26,539 nucleotides of DNA from JABMMZ01 sp964600345 (GTDB lineage: Bacteria > Bacteroidota > Bacteroidia > NS11-12g > UBA955): assembly GCA_964600345.1 (NCBI GenBank), contig CAZRKA010000021.1, positions 1 to 26,539 of the forward strand. Reading direction: 5' to 3'. Positions within the stretch are counted from its first letter, which is position 1, and the number at the start of each line of letters is the position of its first letter. The notes beneath the pieces are model-generated. The model made no database searches and was not told the origin of the DNA. It was given only the letters and a program-made list of their open reading frames with translations. Both the position numbers and the translations under genes were made by a program. Positions 1 through 7,122 of the stretch are shown piece by piece.

Positions 1-732
1 ATGGCTGATCTCTGTTATGAAATTAATCTGGAAGCAGCAAAACTGGCTAAAGAAGTTGCAGCAGAATACACGAGGAAAGATCCATCCAAACCGCGCTTTG
101 TTGCCGGTGCCATGGGGCCTACAACAAAAATGACATCCATGTCGCCTGATGTCAATAACCCGGGATACCGCGCGCTGGATTTCAATACACTTGTGGAGGC
201 TTTTAAAGTTCAGATTAACGGATTGCTCGATGGTGGTGCCGACATGATATTGCTCGAAACCGTAACCGATACCCTCAATGTCAAAGCAGGTTTGTTTGCT
301 GCAAATACAATACGGGCAGAGAGAGGCGTAGACTTTCCCATCATGGTTTCGGGAACAATCACAGATGCCAGCGGTCGCACACTTAGCGGCCAGACACCCG
401 AAGCATTCTGGAACTCTGTTTCACATGCCGATTTGCTGAGTATAGGACTTAACTGTGCCCTTGGAGCCAAAGACATGATTCCTCATATCAGCGAGCTCAG
501 CAAAGTGGCCTGGGTTTATGTTACTGCGTATCCGAATGCCGGCTTGCCAAACGAGTTCGGGCAATATGACGAATCGCCTGAAGCCATGGGTAAAGTTGTT
601 GAGGAGTTTATAAAGGAAGGTTGGGTGAATATGATAGGTGGCTGCTGCGGGACAACACCGGAGCACATCAAAGTAATAGCCGAGAAGGCTAAAATGTACA
701 AACCAAGACAGGTTCCTGTTCTGGCCGAATAA
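1..732 (+). CDS. metH: Homocysteine S-methyltransferase domain protein (MetH N-terminal module), 5' end missing
   Basis: This is the 3' part of the cobalamin-dependent methionine synthase homocysteine-binding module, a zinc-dependent TIM barrel that activates homocysteine for methylation. Visible family motifs are FVAGAMGPT, SPDVNNPGYR, LLETVTDTLN and the zinc-ligand regions GLNCALG (Cys152 counted from base 1) and GGCCGTTPEH (Cys215/Cys216). The ATG at base 1 is almost certainly internal, because roughly 90 residues that normally precede MADLCYEIN are absent. The protein stops soon after the last zinc cysteines, so the folate, B12 and SAM-activation modules of a full MetH are not in this polypeptide. 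Split MetH proteins of this kind occur in Bacteroidota, but the partner is not the next gene here, which begins 7 bases downstream and encodes a membrane protein. BHMT-like or MmuM-like methyltransferases are less likely given the MetH-type motifs. Confidence 0.9.
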   Translation: MADLCYEINLEAAKLAKEVAAEYTRKDPSKPRFVAGAMGPTTKMTSMSPDVNNPGYRALDFNTLVEAFKVQINGLLDGGADMILLETVTDTLNVKAGLFAANTIRAERGVDFPIMVSGTITDASGRTLSGQTPEAFWNSVSHADLLSIGLNCALGAKDMIPHISELSKVAWVYVTAYPNAGLPNEFGQYDESPEAMGKVVEEFIKEGWVNMIGGCCGTTPEHIKVIAEKAKMYKPRQVPVLAE

Positions 733-739
733 TCAGCCA

Positions 740-1354
740 ATGAGAACAGTTGCCGGTATCATCTCTGTACTGTTTCATCCGCTGATTCTCCTTAATTTCG
801 GTATTTTCAGCATTCTGCGTTATCATCCGTATTTCGTCAGTAAATTCTACGAGTCGCATTTCTACACCATATCAATGTTCATAGCGGTTAATACACTGAT
901 TATGCCACTGCTTTCAGTATATCTTCTAAAAAAGTTCCGCTTTATTGACGATTTCGCCATCAGTAATCCCAGACAGCGATTATTGCCTTATGGAATACTG
1001 GTCATGCTGCTTATTTTTACAATTTTTCAGTTGTATAAAATTGAATTAAAGGGATTGCCCCTCATTTTTATGGGTGCATCGGCAGTCTGTCTTTTACTGA
1101 ACATTCTTATAAATTTACGGTTTACAATCAGCACTCATGCTATCGGAAGCGGAGGTCTGGCCGGACTGTATTTTTTTCTGACGCTGAATGAACATTTATC
1201 CGTATTTAATTTCCTGCTCCTTTGTTCAGTAGTTTTAGCTGGATTAAGTGCCTGGGCCAGACTTTATCTGAATGCACATACTGAAAAGCAGATTTACTCA
1301 GGTTTTATACTTGGATTGTCTGTGGTTGTGCTGACTTGTATGTCTTTTGCATAA
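740..1354 (+). CDS. PAP2-superfamily-like integral membrane protein
   Basis: This 204-aa protein has about five to six hydrophobic segments and no cleavable signal. Two short motifs resemble the acid phosphatase/PAP2 lipid-phosphatase core. One is STHAIGSGG (His133), at the place of the PSGH motif. The other is ARLYLNAHTEKQ, which fits the R-x5-H-x3-D motif with Arg174 and His180 kept, but with Gln184 where the catalytic Asp normally is. By family analogy it would act on an isoprenoid or glycerolipid phosphate in the membrane, but the missing Asp makes catalysis uncertain. It starts 7 bases after the metH stop and is probably co-transcribed with it. A strong hairpin follows immediately. The family assignment rests on these motifs only. 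Confidence 0.7.
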   Translation: MRTVAGIISVLFHPLILLNFGIFSILRYHPYFVSKFYESHFYTISMFIAVNTLIMPLLSVYLLKKFRFIDDFAISNPRQRLLPYGILVMLLIFTIFQLYKIELKGLPLIFMGASAVCLLLNILINLRFTISTHAIGSGGLAGLYFFLTLNEHLSVFNFLLLCSVVLAGLSAWARLYLNAHTEKQIYSGFILGLSVVVLTCMSFA

Positions 1355-1355
1355 A

Positions 1356-1383
1356 AAAAACGGATAGCAGTCTATCCGTTTTT
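1356..1383. terminator. Bidirectional intrinsic terminator
   Basis: A perfect 12-bp inverted repeat, AAAAACGGATAG (1356-1367) and CTATCCGTTTTT (1372-1383), has a 4-base CAGT loop. It begins one base after the PAP2-like stop codon and lies 21 bases beyond the end of the convergent SOD gene. The A-run on one side and T-run on the other make it usable on both strands. Confidence 0.85.
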
Positions 1384-1404
1384 CAAATGTGTGTTATTAA
1401 TGTC

Positions 1405-2013
1405 TTACAGGGCAGCTTCGTATCTTCTGCTTACTTCTTCCCAATTGATGACATTGAAAAAAGCAGAGATATAGTCAGGTCTGCGGTTCTGGTAATTCAG
1501 GTAATAAGCGTGTTCCCACACATCGATACCCAGAATTGGTGTGCCGTTCTGAATGCCGTCCAATACCATCAAAGGGTTGTCCTGGTTAGGGGTACTGCTG
1601 ATGAACAATTTGCCGTTGGCTACAGATAACCACGCCCATCCGCTTCCAAATCTTGTGGTAGCAGCCTTGCTGAATTCCTCCCTGAATTTTTCGAATCCGC
1701 CAAGATCGCTTTCTATTGCCGCAGCGAGCTTGCCCTGAGGTAGCGCTCCGTCATTTTTTTTCATGATGGTCCAGAAAAGACTGTGGTTGTAATGGCCACC
1801 GCCGTTATTTCTTACAGGCATAGGGTATTTGGAAATGTTTTTACAGATTTCTTCTATACTTGAATTTTCAGCCTCAGTTCCGGCTATTGCGGCATTGAGA
1901 TTGGTGACATAGGCATTGTGGTGTTTGCTGTGGTGAATCTCCATGGTGCGGGCATCGATATAAGATTCGAGGGCATCATAGGCATAGTTGAGTTCGGGTA
2001 ATGTGAAAGCCAT
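1405..2013 (-). CDS. sodA: Superoxide dismutase, Mn-type by active-site signature
   Basis: This 202-aa Fe/Mn-family superoxide dismutase converts superoxide to hydrogen peroxide and oxygen. The four metal ligands are His27 (MEIHHSKHH), His77 (GGGHYNHSLFW), and Asp164 and His168 (DVWEHAYY). The outer-sphere residues follow the Mn pattern: Gly73 where Fe enzymes carry Gln, and Gln144 in TPNQDNP donating the active-site glutamine from the C-terminal half. No signal peptide is present, so it should be cytoplasmic. The length is normal for the family. It is transcribed alone, divergent from rpoD and convergent with the PAP2-like gene. Cambialistic metal use cannot be excluded from sequence. Confidence 0.95.
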   Translation of the reverse strand: MAFTLPELNYAYDALESYIDARTMEIHHSKHHNAYVTNLNAAIAGTEAENSSIEEICKNISKYPMPVRNNGGGHYNHSLFWTIMKKNDGALPQGKLAAAIESDLGGFEKFREEFSKAATTRFGSGWAWLSVANGKLFISSTPNQDNPLMVLDGIQNGTPILGIDVWEHAYYLNYQNRRPDYISAFFNVINWEEVSRRYEAAL

Positions 2014-2032
2014 AATGATTTGTATTAGACTG

Positions 2033-2040
2033 CAATATTA
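2033..2040 (-). promoter_or_regulatory. Candidate -7 element for the SOD gene
   Basis: On the minus strand this reads TAATATTG, one mismatch from the Bacteroidota -7 consensus TAnnTTTG, and lies 19 bases before the SOD start codon. No convincing -33 TTTG is seen. The same octamer precedes arsR at 5105-5112. Confidence 0.4.
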
Positions 2041-2319
2041 AGGCAGTGAGCCTCAGTTTAAAAATAAATTTGATTGATACGTGAATAGCTAAGGCTAACA
2101 GAAGGCAGGCCTGAGTTTACCTGTGCGCCGGCTGCATTCTCAAATTGAAATAATGTTCAGGCATGAAATTTATACCTGCATAAATTGGTTCATTCGTAAT
2201 GACGTGATTAATTTAAATGGCAATGTCTTAAAAATCTGTAAAAGCACTCAAATCAATTATTTAATCCACTTTAAAATCGCGTTTAAAATAAATATGACAA
2301 AAGGCCGGTTTTGTTTAAG

Positions 2320-2350
2320 TTTGGCAGGGTTTTTGCGGATAATAGAATTG
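2320..2350 (+). promoter_or_regulatory. Candidate distal promoter of rpoD
   Basis: TTTG (2320-2323), a 19-base spacer and TAGAATTG (2343-2350) match the Bacteroidota -33/-7 arrangement with one mismatch in the -7 element. It lies 85 bases upstream of the rpoD start and would give a leader of about 80 bases. The surrounding gap between the SOD and rpoD starts (2014-2435) holds no convincing gene. Confidence 0.45.
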
Positions 2351-2393
2351 CATGAAAATCCTTTGTAACCGTATGTTTATCGCATAAAAAGGG

Positions 2394-2401
2394 TATATTT
2401 G
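2394..2401 (+). promoter_or_regulatory. Candidate proximal rpoD promoter, -7 element
   Basis: TATATTTG fits TAnnTTTG exactly and lies 34 bases before the rpoD ATG. The -33 region is poor, with only TATG at 18 bases spacing. It is the second promoter-like site ahead of rpoD. Confidence 0.55.
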
Positions 2402-2435
2402 CAGCCTTCAAAAAAAATTCCAGATTACCCCGAAA

Positions 2436-3299
2436 ATGAGACAGCTTAAAATATCAAAACAGTTCACCAACCGCGAAAACAAATCACTCGACAAATACCT
2501 CAACGAGATTTCTAAAGTGCAGATGATAGATGCCCAGGAAGAGGTTGAGTTGGCAAGGAGAATCAGGGAAGGTGATCAGGCTGCTCTCGAACGTCTGGTA
2601 AATGCCAATCTCAGATTCGTGGTTTCTGTCAGTAAACAATACCAAAATCAGGGTCTGACTCTGGGAGATCTGATAAATGAAGGTAACCTCGGCTTAATTA
2701 AAGCTGCAAAGAGGTTCGATGAAACAAGGGGATTCAAATTCATCTCTTACGCCGTTTGGTGGATTCGCCAGTCTATACTGCAGGCTCTGGCCGACCAGTC
2801 GCGTATTGTCCGTCTTCCGCTTAATAAAGTTGGTTCAATAGGACGTATAAGCGCTGCTGCAGCAAAACTGGAGCAGGAATTTGAACGCGAACCTACAGCA
2901 GAAGAGATAGCAACTGTTCTCGAAATCCCTATCATAGAAGTTGAAAATGCACTTAAATCAAGTGGCAGACACCTGTCCATAGATGCTCCGCTTACCGAAG
3001 GTGAAGACAATACATTGCTCGGAGTACTCGATAACAACGACGAACCTAATCCGGATGTACCGCTGATGAACGAATCACTGCAGAAGGAAATCAACCGCGT
3101 GATTTCTACACTGAGCGAAAAAGAGCGTGACGTTCTGCGTTATTACTATGGTTTGGACGGTGGACCGGCTCACACACTTGAAGACATTTCTGAAAAAGTC
3201 GGCCTGACCCGCGAACGTGTCCGTCAGATTAAAGAGAAAGCACTCAGACGTTTGCGCAAATCTTCCAAAAGCAAGATTCTCAAAACTTATCTCGGATAA
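2436..3299 (+). CDS. rpoD: RNA polymerase primary sigma factor RpoD (sigma-70 family)
   Basis: This 287-aa housekeeping sigma factor directs RNA polymerase to -33/-7 promoters. Region 1.2 is recognisable in SLDKYLNEISKVQMI. Region 2 contains DLINEGNLGLIKAAKRFD and FISYAVWWIRQSI, where the aromatic residues open the -10 region. Region 3 begins near LPLNKVGSI. Region 4 carries the helix-turn-helix LEDISEKVGLTRERVRQI and ends with LRRLRKSSKSK. The protein lacks region 1.1 and the long non-conserved region of proteobacterial RpoD, which is the normal form in Bacteroidota. It is preceded by two promoter-like sites. No terminator is evident before the next gene, which starts 46 bases after the stop. 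Confidence 0.97.
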   Translation: MRQLKISKQFTNRENKSLDKYLNEISKVQMIDAQEEVELARRIREGDQAALERLVNANLRFVVSVSKQYQNQGLTLGDLINEGNLGLIKAAKRFDETRGFKFISYAVWWIRQSILQALADQSRIVRLPLNKVGSIGRISAAAAKLEQEFEREPTAEEIATVLEIPIIEVENALKSSGRHLSIDAPLTEGEDNTLLGVLDNNDEPNPDVPLMNESLQKEINRVISTLSEKERDVLRYYYGLDGGPAHTLEDISEKVGLTRERVRQIKEKALRRLRKSSKSKILKTYLG

Positions 3300-3314
3300 A
3301 AGGGATTGTTTTCA

Positions 3315-3322
3315 TAACTTCG
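3315..3322 (+). promoter_or_regulatory. Possible -7 element for the ELWxxDGT-repeat gene
   Basis: TAACTTCG followed by CATATAT lies 23 bases before the start codon at 3346. It has one mismatch to TAnnTTTG and lacks a clear -33. The same core, CTTCGCATATAT, recurs at 23586-23597 upstream of another exported-protein gene. Confidence 0.35.
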
Positions 3323-3345
3323 CATATATTTAATTATGTGATGTT

Positions 3346-4923
3346 ATGAAATTTATACTTTTTGTTTTTTCAATTTCTCAGGCGATTTGCGGACTGTCTC
3401 AGGCTTATGTGATTAAGCCCCTGCGAATCAATCCGACTACAATTCTTCAGAATGGTTCTGAACCTCTGGGTTTTTGCGACTGGAACAGCAGACTTTACTT
3501 TTCAGCCCGTAAAAACAAACTTTCACCGTATTATCTGTTTTCTTTCGGTAAAACGGATACCATTGCAACTGACAAATACAGCGGAGCAATAAGCAGTCCC
3601 GGTGAGTTGACGCCAATAGCCGACAAACTATTGTTTACAGCTTCGGATCCGGATTACGGTATACAACTGAGATCGCTTGATTTGTCAGATACTGGCGTGA
3701 GCTGTCTTACCTGTGCACTCGATAGCAGCAGAAATTTCAGTGTCGGCGGAATAACAGTTCCTGAAAATGACAGATGGGTTTATTATTTCCGTTATCAAAT
3801 CACAGATTTGAGCATCGCCGAACTTTGGAAAAGCAATCTGGACAACGGAATTTCCAGGCGTTTAATTGTTAACCTAAAAAATCCCGGCTACCTTAAAGTA
3901 AAAGGTGACAGGTTGTTTTTGCAGCTTGAGATTGCAGGCCGTCAGGTATTGATGGTAGCAGATACTTCCGGTGCGGGACTAAATCGTTTACATCCCGATT
4001 TGATTATGTGCACAACAGCTTTTACAGAATTAAACGGTGAATACTTTTTTGGAGGTGTGGATACACTGAAAGGTTTGCAATTATGGAAAACCGATGGAAG
4101 TCTTTCTGGGACTGCTTTAATCAAACAAATTAATCAGAGCGGCGATGCTTTTCCTTCTCAGTTTACTGTAATCGGACAAAAGCTTTATTTTACAGCCAAT
4201 GACGGAGTCAAGGGGTTTGAAATATGGAGCAGCGACGGAACGCCGGGTGGAACAGTGATGCTTACAGATAAAAATCCACAGTTGTTTACCAATCCCCAAA
4301 GACTTTTGACTGCTTATGGCAACAGAATATACTTCACACTTAACGATGGTATCGGAGGCGAAGAAATCTGGAGCACAGATGCGTCGGGATTGACAACACG
4401 TTTGCTTAAGGATTTCAATCCGGGCAGCAATGGATCAGAATGCACCGGTATGAAAGTTTACAATAATCGTTTGTTTTTTATACTTAACAACGGAACTTCA
4501 TGTCGCTTATGGGTAAGTGATGGCACGGATGCAGGTACCAAGGAAGTTAAAATTATTCCAGGCCTTCAATACGATGCCCTTTGCAATTCATATTCTTCAA
4601 TGCATATTAGTGACGGGGCCTTATACCTGAATATCTATACCGCCGACTATGGCTATACAATAGGCCGTTGTACTTTTGATCCCAACAGCAGTGTAAACGA
4701 AGCTAAAACATCGGCTGACATTTATTTATTTCCAAATCCTGTCAGTGGAAGCGATTTGTTTTTCAGTAAATCCCTTAATGGGATAATTGTAAATAGCGAA
4801 GGACGTTATATGACCTGCGTAAATAATGTGGAAAGCATTTCGATTAAAGCCTGGCCTGCCGGTGTTTATTGTTTGATTGGCAACGACGGAATGATATACA
4901 GGTTTGCTGTTTTATCAGAATAA
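3346..4923 (+). CDS. Secreted T9SS-sorted protein with ELWxxDGT beta-propeller-like repeats
   Basis: The 525-aa product starts with a signal peptide (MKFILFVFSISQAICGLSQA) and ends with a T9SS type A sorting domain beginning around IYLFPNPVSGSDLFF, so it should be exported and probably anchored or released at the cell surface. The middle holds tandem repeats of the ELWxxDGTxxGT type: LWKTDGSLSGT, IWSSDGTPGGT, IWSTDASGLTT and LWVSDGTDAGT. Their tryptophans are at 247, 294, 342 and 389, a spacing of 47-48 residues. More divergent blades may precede them, for example ELWKSNLDNG near residue 161. The spacing suggests propeller blades. No catalytic motif is visible and the substrate is unknown. 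It follows rpoD but is probably transcribed separately. Confidence 0.85.
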   Translation: MKFILFVFSISQAICGLSQAYVIKPLRINPTTILQNGSEPLGFCDWNSRLYFSARKNKLSPYYLFSFGKTDTIATDKYSGAISSPGELTPIADKLLFTASDPDYGIQLRSLDLSDTGVSCLTCALDSSRNFSVGGITVPENDRWVYYFRYQITDLSIAELWKSNLDNGISRRLIVNLKNPGYLKVKGDRLFLQLEIAGRQVLMVADTSGAGLNRLHPDLIMCTTAFTELNGEYFFGGVDTLKGLQLWKTDGSLSGTALIKQINQSGDAFPSQFTVIGQKLYFTANDGVKGFEIWSSDGTPGGTVMLTDKNPQLFTNPQRLLTAYGNRIYFTLNDGIGGEEIWSTDASGLTTRLLKDFNPGSNGSECTGMKVYNNRLFFILNNGTSCRLWVSDGTDAGTKEVKIIPGLQYDALCNSYSSMHISDGALYLNIYTADYGYTIGRCTFDPNSSVNEAKTSADIYLFPNPVSGSDLFFSKSLNGIIVNSEGRYMTCVNNVESISIKAWPAGVYCLIGNDGMIYRFAVLSE

Positions 4924-5034
4924 ATATCAAACATTTTTTAAGTTTCTAATTCCAATCTCAGAACTTGTATGCTAATGAAATTTAAATCATAAGCTAAAGA
5001 CTGTTTGAGGAGCTGTATCATTTATTTGATCTAT

Positions 5035-5052
5035 TGAAAGACACCTCTTTCA
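5035..5052. other. Short hairpin upstream of arsR
   Basis: TGAAAGA (5035-5041) and TCTTTCA (5046-5052) form a perfect 7-bp stem with a CACC loop, midway between the repeat-protein stop and arsR. There is no T-run on the + side, so it is a poor intrinsic terminator. It could stabilise the upstream mRNA 3' end. The rest of 4924-5104 shows no gene. Confidence 0.35.
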
Positions 5053-5094
5053 TCAGCTTCAAAAATAAAAAATTGAAAAGTTTTTTTTATTCCG

Positions 5095-5121
5095 ATTAAT
5101 ATCGTAATATTGCAATGTGAA
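5095..5121 (+). promoter_or_regulatory. arsR promoter -7 element with overlapping dyad (candidate ArsR operator)
   Basis: TAATATTG (5105-5112) is one mismatch from TAnnTTTG and lies 27 bases before the ATG at 5140. It sits in an imperfect inverted repeat centred on AATATT (5106-5111): ATCGT on the left against GCAAT on the right, with weaker symmetry outside. An autorepressing ArsR binding over its own -7 element is the usual family logic. The operator assignment is inference. Confidence 0.5.
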
Positions 5122-5139
5122 AATAATAATTTCATCAGT

Positions 5140-5463
5140 ATGGGTATAAGTAAAACAGAGGGATTCAGCAAAACACACAACGAAATTGCAGTGATGATGA
5201 AGGCACTGGCCCATCCTGCCAGAGTTGCAATCATAGACTATTTGCTTAGTGTGGATGCCTGTATCTGCAGCGATATTGTTAATGTGCTTCCTCTAGCGCA
5301 ACCTACAGTTTCTCAGCACCTGAAAGAGCTGAAAAACGCCGGTTTGATTAAAGGCAGTGTAGAAGGCAAAGCAATATGTTATTGTGTAGAAGAAAAAGCC
5401 ATACAGAAACTGATGACCTATTTTGGAAAAGTGTCCGAAAAAATTAAAATTAAGTGTTGTTAA
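5140..5463 (+). CDS. arsR: ArsR-family metalloregulatory repressor
   Basis: This 107-aa winged-helix repressor probably releases DNA on binding trivalent arsenic. The recognition region is LPLAQPTVSQHLKELKNAGLIKG. A cysteine pair, Cys41 and Cys43 in DACICSDIV, lies in the position of the arsenic-sensing cysteines of ArsR proteins, and a vicinal Cys-Cys ends the protein (KIKCC). The ATG at 5140 (MGISKTEG) is preferred over an in-frame TTG at 5110, because that TTG lies inside the predicted -7 element. It heads an operon with a DUF6428-type gene, acr3 and an arsenate-reductase-like gene. The 93-base gap to the next gene contains a 14-bp palindrome. Confidence 0.92.
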   Translation: MGISKTEGFSKTHNEIAVMMKALAHPARVAIIDYLLSVDACICSDIVNVLPLAQPTVSQHLKELKNAGLIKGSVEGKAICYCVEEKAIQKLMTYFGKVSEKIKIKCC

Positions 5464-5515
5464 TCGGACAATAAAACGGAATTTGAAAAAAGAAATTAAT
5501 ACATGCTATTAAGCG

Positions 5516-5529
5516 CCGACTTAAGTCGG
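5516..5529. promoter_or_regulatory. 14-bp perfect palindrome between arsR and the DUF6428-type gene
   Basis: CCGACTTAAGTCGG is a perfect dyad 28 bases before the start codon at 5557. It could be a protein-binding site or an mRNA hairpin that tunes expression of the downstream ars genes relative to arsR. No T-run follows it, so it is unlikely to be a full terminator. No -7 consensus was found between it and the gene. Confidence 0.45.
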
Positions 5530-5556
5530 TTGAATAAAATCAAAAAATAATATTAT

Positions 5557-6033
5557 ATGAAACTATCAGAAATTAAAGAACGCCTGCTTACACTGGATGA
5601 AGTCAATTTTGAATTACATGACGGCACTCCGGTTCCCGAACATTTTCATGTTACAGAAGTCGGTCTTGTTCACAAACATTTTATAGATTGCGGTGGTACT
5701 GTCCGCAATGAGAAACTAGTCAGTTTTCAATTGTGGAATGCCAATGATACAGACCATCGCCTTAAACCGGAAAAACTTCGTAAAATAATAGAGCTGTCTC
5801 AAAAGGTGCTAGGTATAGAAGATCATGAAGTAGAAGTAGAATACCAGGCTGATACTATAGGAAAATTCGGACTTGAATTCAACGGAAAGAATTTTGTACT
5901 TACAAAGAAATTTACCGATTGTCTGGCTTCAGATTCATGCGGCATACCTGAGGGAAAACGAAAGGTAAAACTGAGTGAAATAGGAGTTAAAGAGCCGGTG
6001 GCTTGTTGCACACCCGGTGGCGGATGCTGCTGA
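5557..6033 (+). CDS. DUF6428-type protein with cysteine-rich tail, ars operon member
   Basis: This 158-aa soluble protein has no signal peptide or membrane segment and resembles the DUF6428 family found beside arsR and arsenite exporters in Bacteroidota (recognised by memory of the sequence pattern, not by a search). The N-terminal half is histidine-rich (PEHFHVTEVGLVHKHFIDCGG, with His29, His31, His39, His41 and Cys45). Further cysteines are Cys122 and Cys128 (FTDCLASDSCG). The protein ends in two vicinal pairs, Cys150-Cys151 and Cys157-Cys158, around a TPGGG linker. Such pairs suit soft metalloids such as As(III), so a chaperone, sink or sensor role like that of ArsD is plausible but unproven. 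It ends 9 bases before acr3, indicating co-transcription. Confidence 0.8.
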   Translation: MKLSEIKERLLTLDEVNFELHDGTPVPEHFHVTEVGLVHKHFIDCGGTVRNEKLVSFQLWNANDTDHRLKPEKLRKIIELSQKVLGIEDHEVEVEYQADTIGKFGLEFNGKNFVLTKKFTDCLASDSCGIPEGKRKVKLSEIGVKEPVACCTPGGGCC

Positions 6034-6042
6034 TTACATTAT

Positions 6043-7122
6043 ATGGAAAACAGACATTCAGGCGTAATTTCCAGGCGCAAACGGCTTGGATTTCTCGACA
6101 GATATCTCACCCTGTGGATTTTTCTTGCTATGGCGGCAGGGGTGTCCATAGGATACTTTATACCCTCCAGTTCAGAGTTCATTAATTCTTTTTCGCATGG
6201 TACCAGCAACATACCGCTGGCAATTGGCTTGATACTGATGATGTATCCACCTTTGGTAAAAGTAAAATTCAGAGAAATTCCAAAAGTGTTTTCGAACACC
6301 AGACTATTGTTATTATCTTTTTTCATTACATGGATTATAGGGCCTTTTCTGATGTTTCTGTTGTCTATCACGTTTTTGAGAGACAATCCCGATTACATGA
6401 TCGGTTTGATTATCATCGGACTGGCTCCATGTATAGCAATGGTTATTGTGTGGAATGAACTGGCGGGAGGAAATCGCGAGTATGTGGCAGGTCTGGTTGG
6501 AATCAACAGTCTTTTACAGGTTTTCTTTTTTAGCCTTTATGCGTATTTCTATCTCGAAATAATGCTGCCATTGTTTGGCATTAAAGGTCTTAGTATTGAT
6601 ATCACTATCAAAGAAATCGCTTCTACTGTTGGGTTATATCTCGGAGTGCCATTTCTGGCTGCGCTTGTAAGCCGCTATATTATTATTAAAACTAAGGGCG
6701 AAGACTGGCTGAACAGAAAGTTCATTCCTTTTATTTCGCCATTAACATTAATTGCCTTATTATTTACTATTGTACTTATGTTCAGTTTGAAAGGAGAGAT
6801 GATAGTTGATATTCCGGGAGATGTCATTAAAATTGCCATACCGCTTATTGTTTTTTTTACACTGATGTTTGTTTTTACTTTTTTAATGAGCAAATGGGCA
6901 GGAGCTGATTACAAAAAAGCGACTTCCATTTCATTTACTGCATCAGGAAATAATTTTGAACTTGCCATTGCTGTTTCGATTGGTGTGTTCGGCATCAACA
7001 GCGCACAGGCATTTGCCGGTGTTATTGGCCCGCTGGTTGAAGTGCCGGCTTTGATACTTCTGGTCAGATTGGCTCATTATTTCAGAAAAAAACTTTACAA
7101 AGAAAATGACATTATATCCTGA
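6043..7122 (+). CDS. acr3: Arsenite efflux permease, Acr3 family
   Basis: The 359-aa protein has about ten transmembrane segments and exports arsenite across the inner membrane, driven by the proton motive force. Hallmarks are GLAPCIAMVIVW with Cys130 in the fourth segment, SFTASGNNFELAIAV, and GPLVEVPALI with Glu333. A Cys and a Glu at these places are conserved and functionally required in characterised Acr3 proteins. This is the BASS-fold Acr3 type, not the unrelated ArsB. Length is typical. The start codon lies 9 bases after the DUF6428-type stop, and the last 17 bases overlap the phosphatase-like gene, so the two are probably translationally coupled. Confidence 0.93.
   Translation: MENRHSGVISRRKRLGFLDRYLTLWIFLAMAAGVSIGYFIPSSSEFINSFSHGTSNIPLAIGLILMMYPPLVKVKFREIPKVFSNTRLLLLSFFITWIIGPFLMFLLSITFLRDNPDYMIGLIIIGLAPCIAMVIVWNELAGGNREYVAGLVGINSLLQVFFFSLYAYFYLEIMLPLFGIKGLSIDITIKEIASTVGLYLGVPFLAALVSRYIIIKTKGEDWLNRKFIPFISPLTLIALLFTIVLMFSLKGEMIVDIPGDVIKIAIPLIVFFTLMFVFTFLMSKWAGADYKKATSISFTASGNNFELAIAVSIGVFGINSAQAFAGVIGPLVEVPALILLVRLAHYFRKKLYKENDIIS

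Noticed and set aside
1336..1629. 97-codon + strand ORF overlapping the PAP2-like end, the terminator and SOD
   Set aside because: It runs through the terminator hairpin and antisense to the well-supported SOD gene.
2123..2368. 81-codon ORF on the + strand between SOD and rpoD
   Set aside because: It starts at GTG, has no recognisable motif, and spans the distal rpoD promoter element. It is probably a chance ORF in the intergenic region.
5057..5090. AT-rich terminator-like sequence before arsR (TTCAA/TTGAA then a T-run)
   Set aside because: The stem is only five weak pairs, and the T-run sits in the likely -33 region of arsR.
6039..6386. 115-codon minus-strand ORF opposite acr3
   Set aside because: It is antisense to the conserved N-terminal segments of Acr3 and encodes nothing recognisable.
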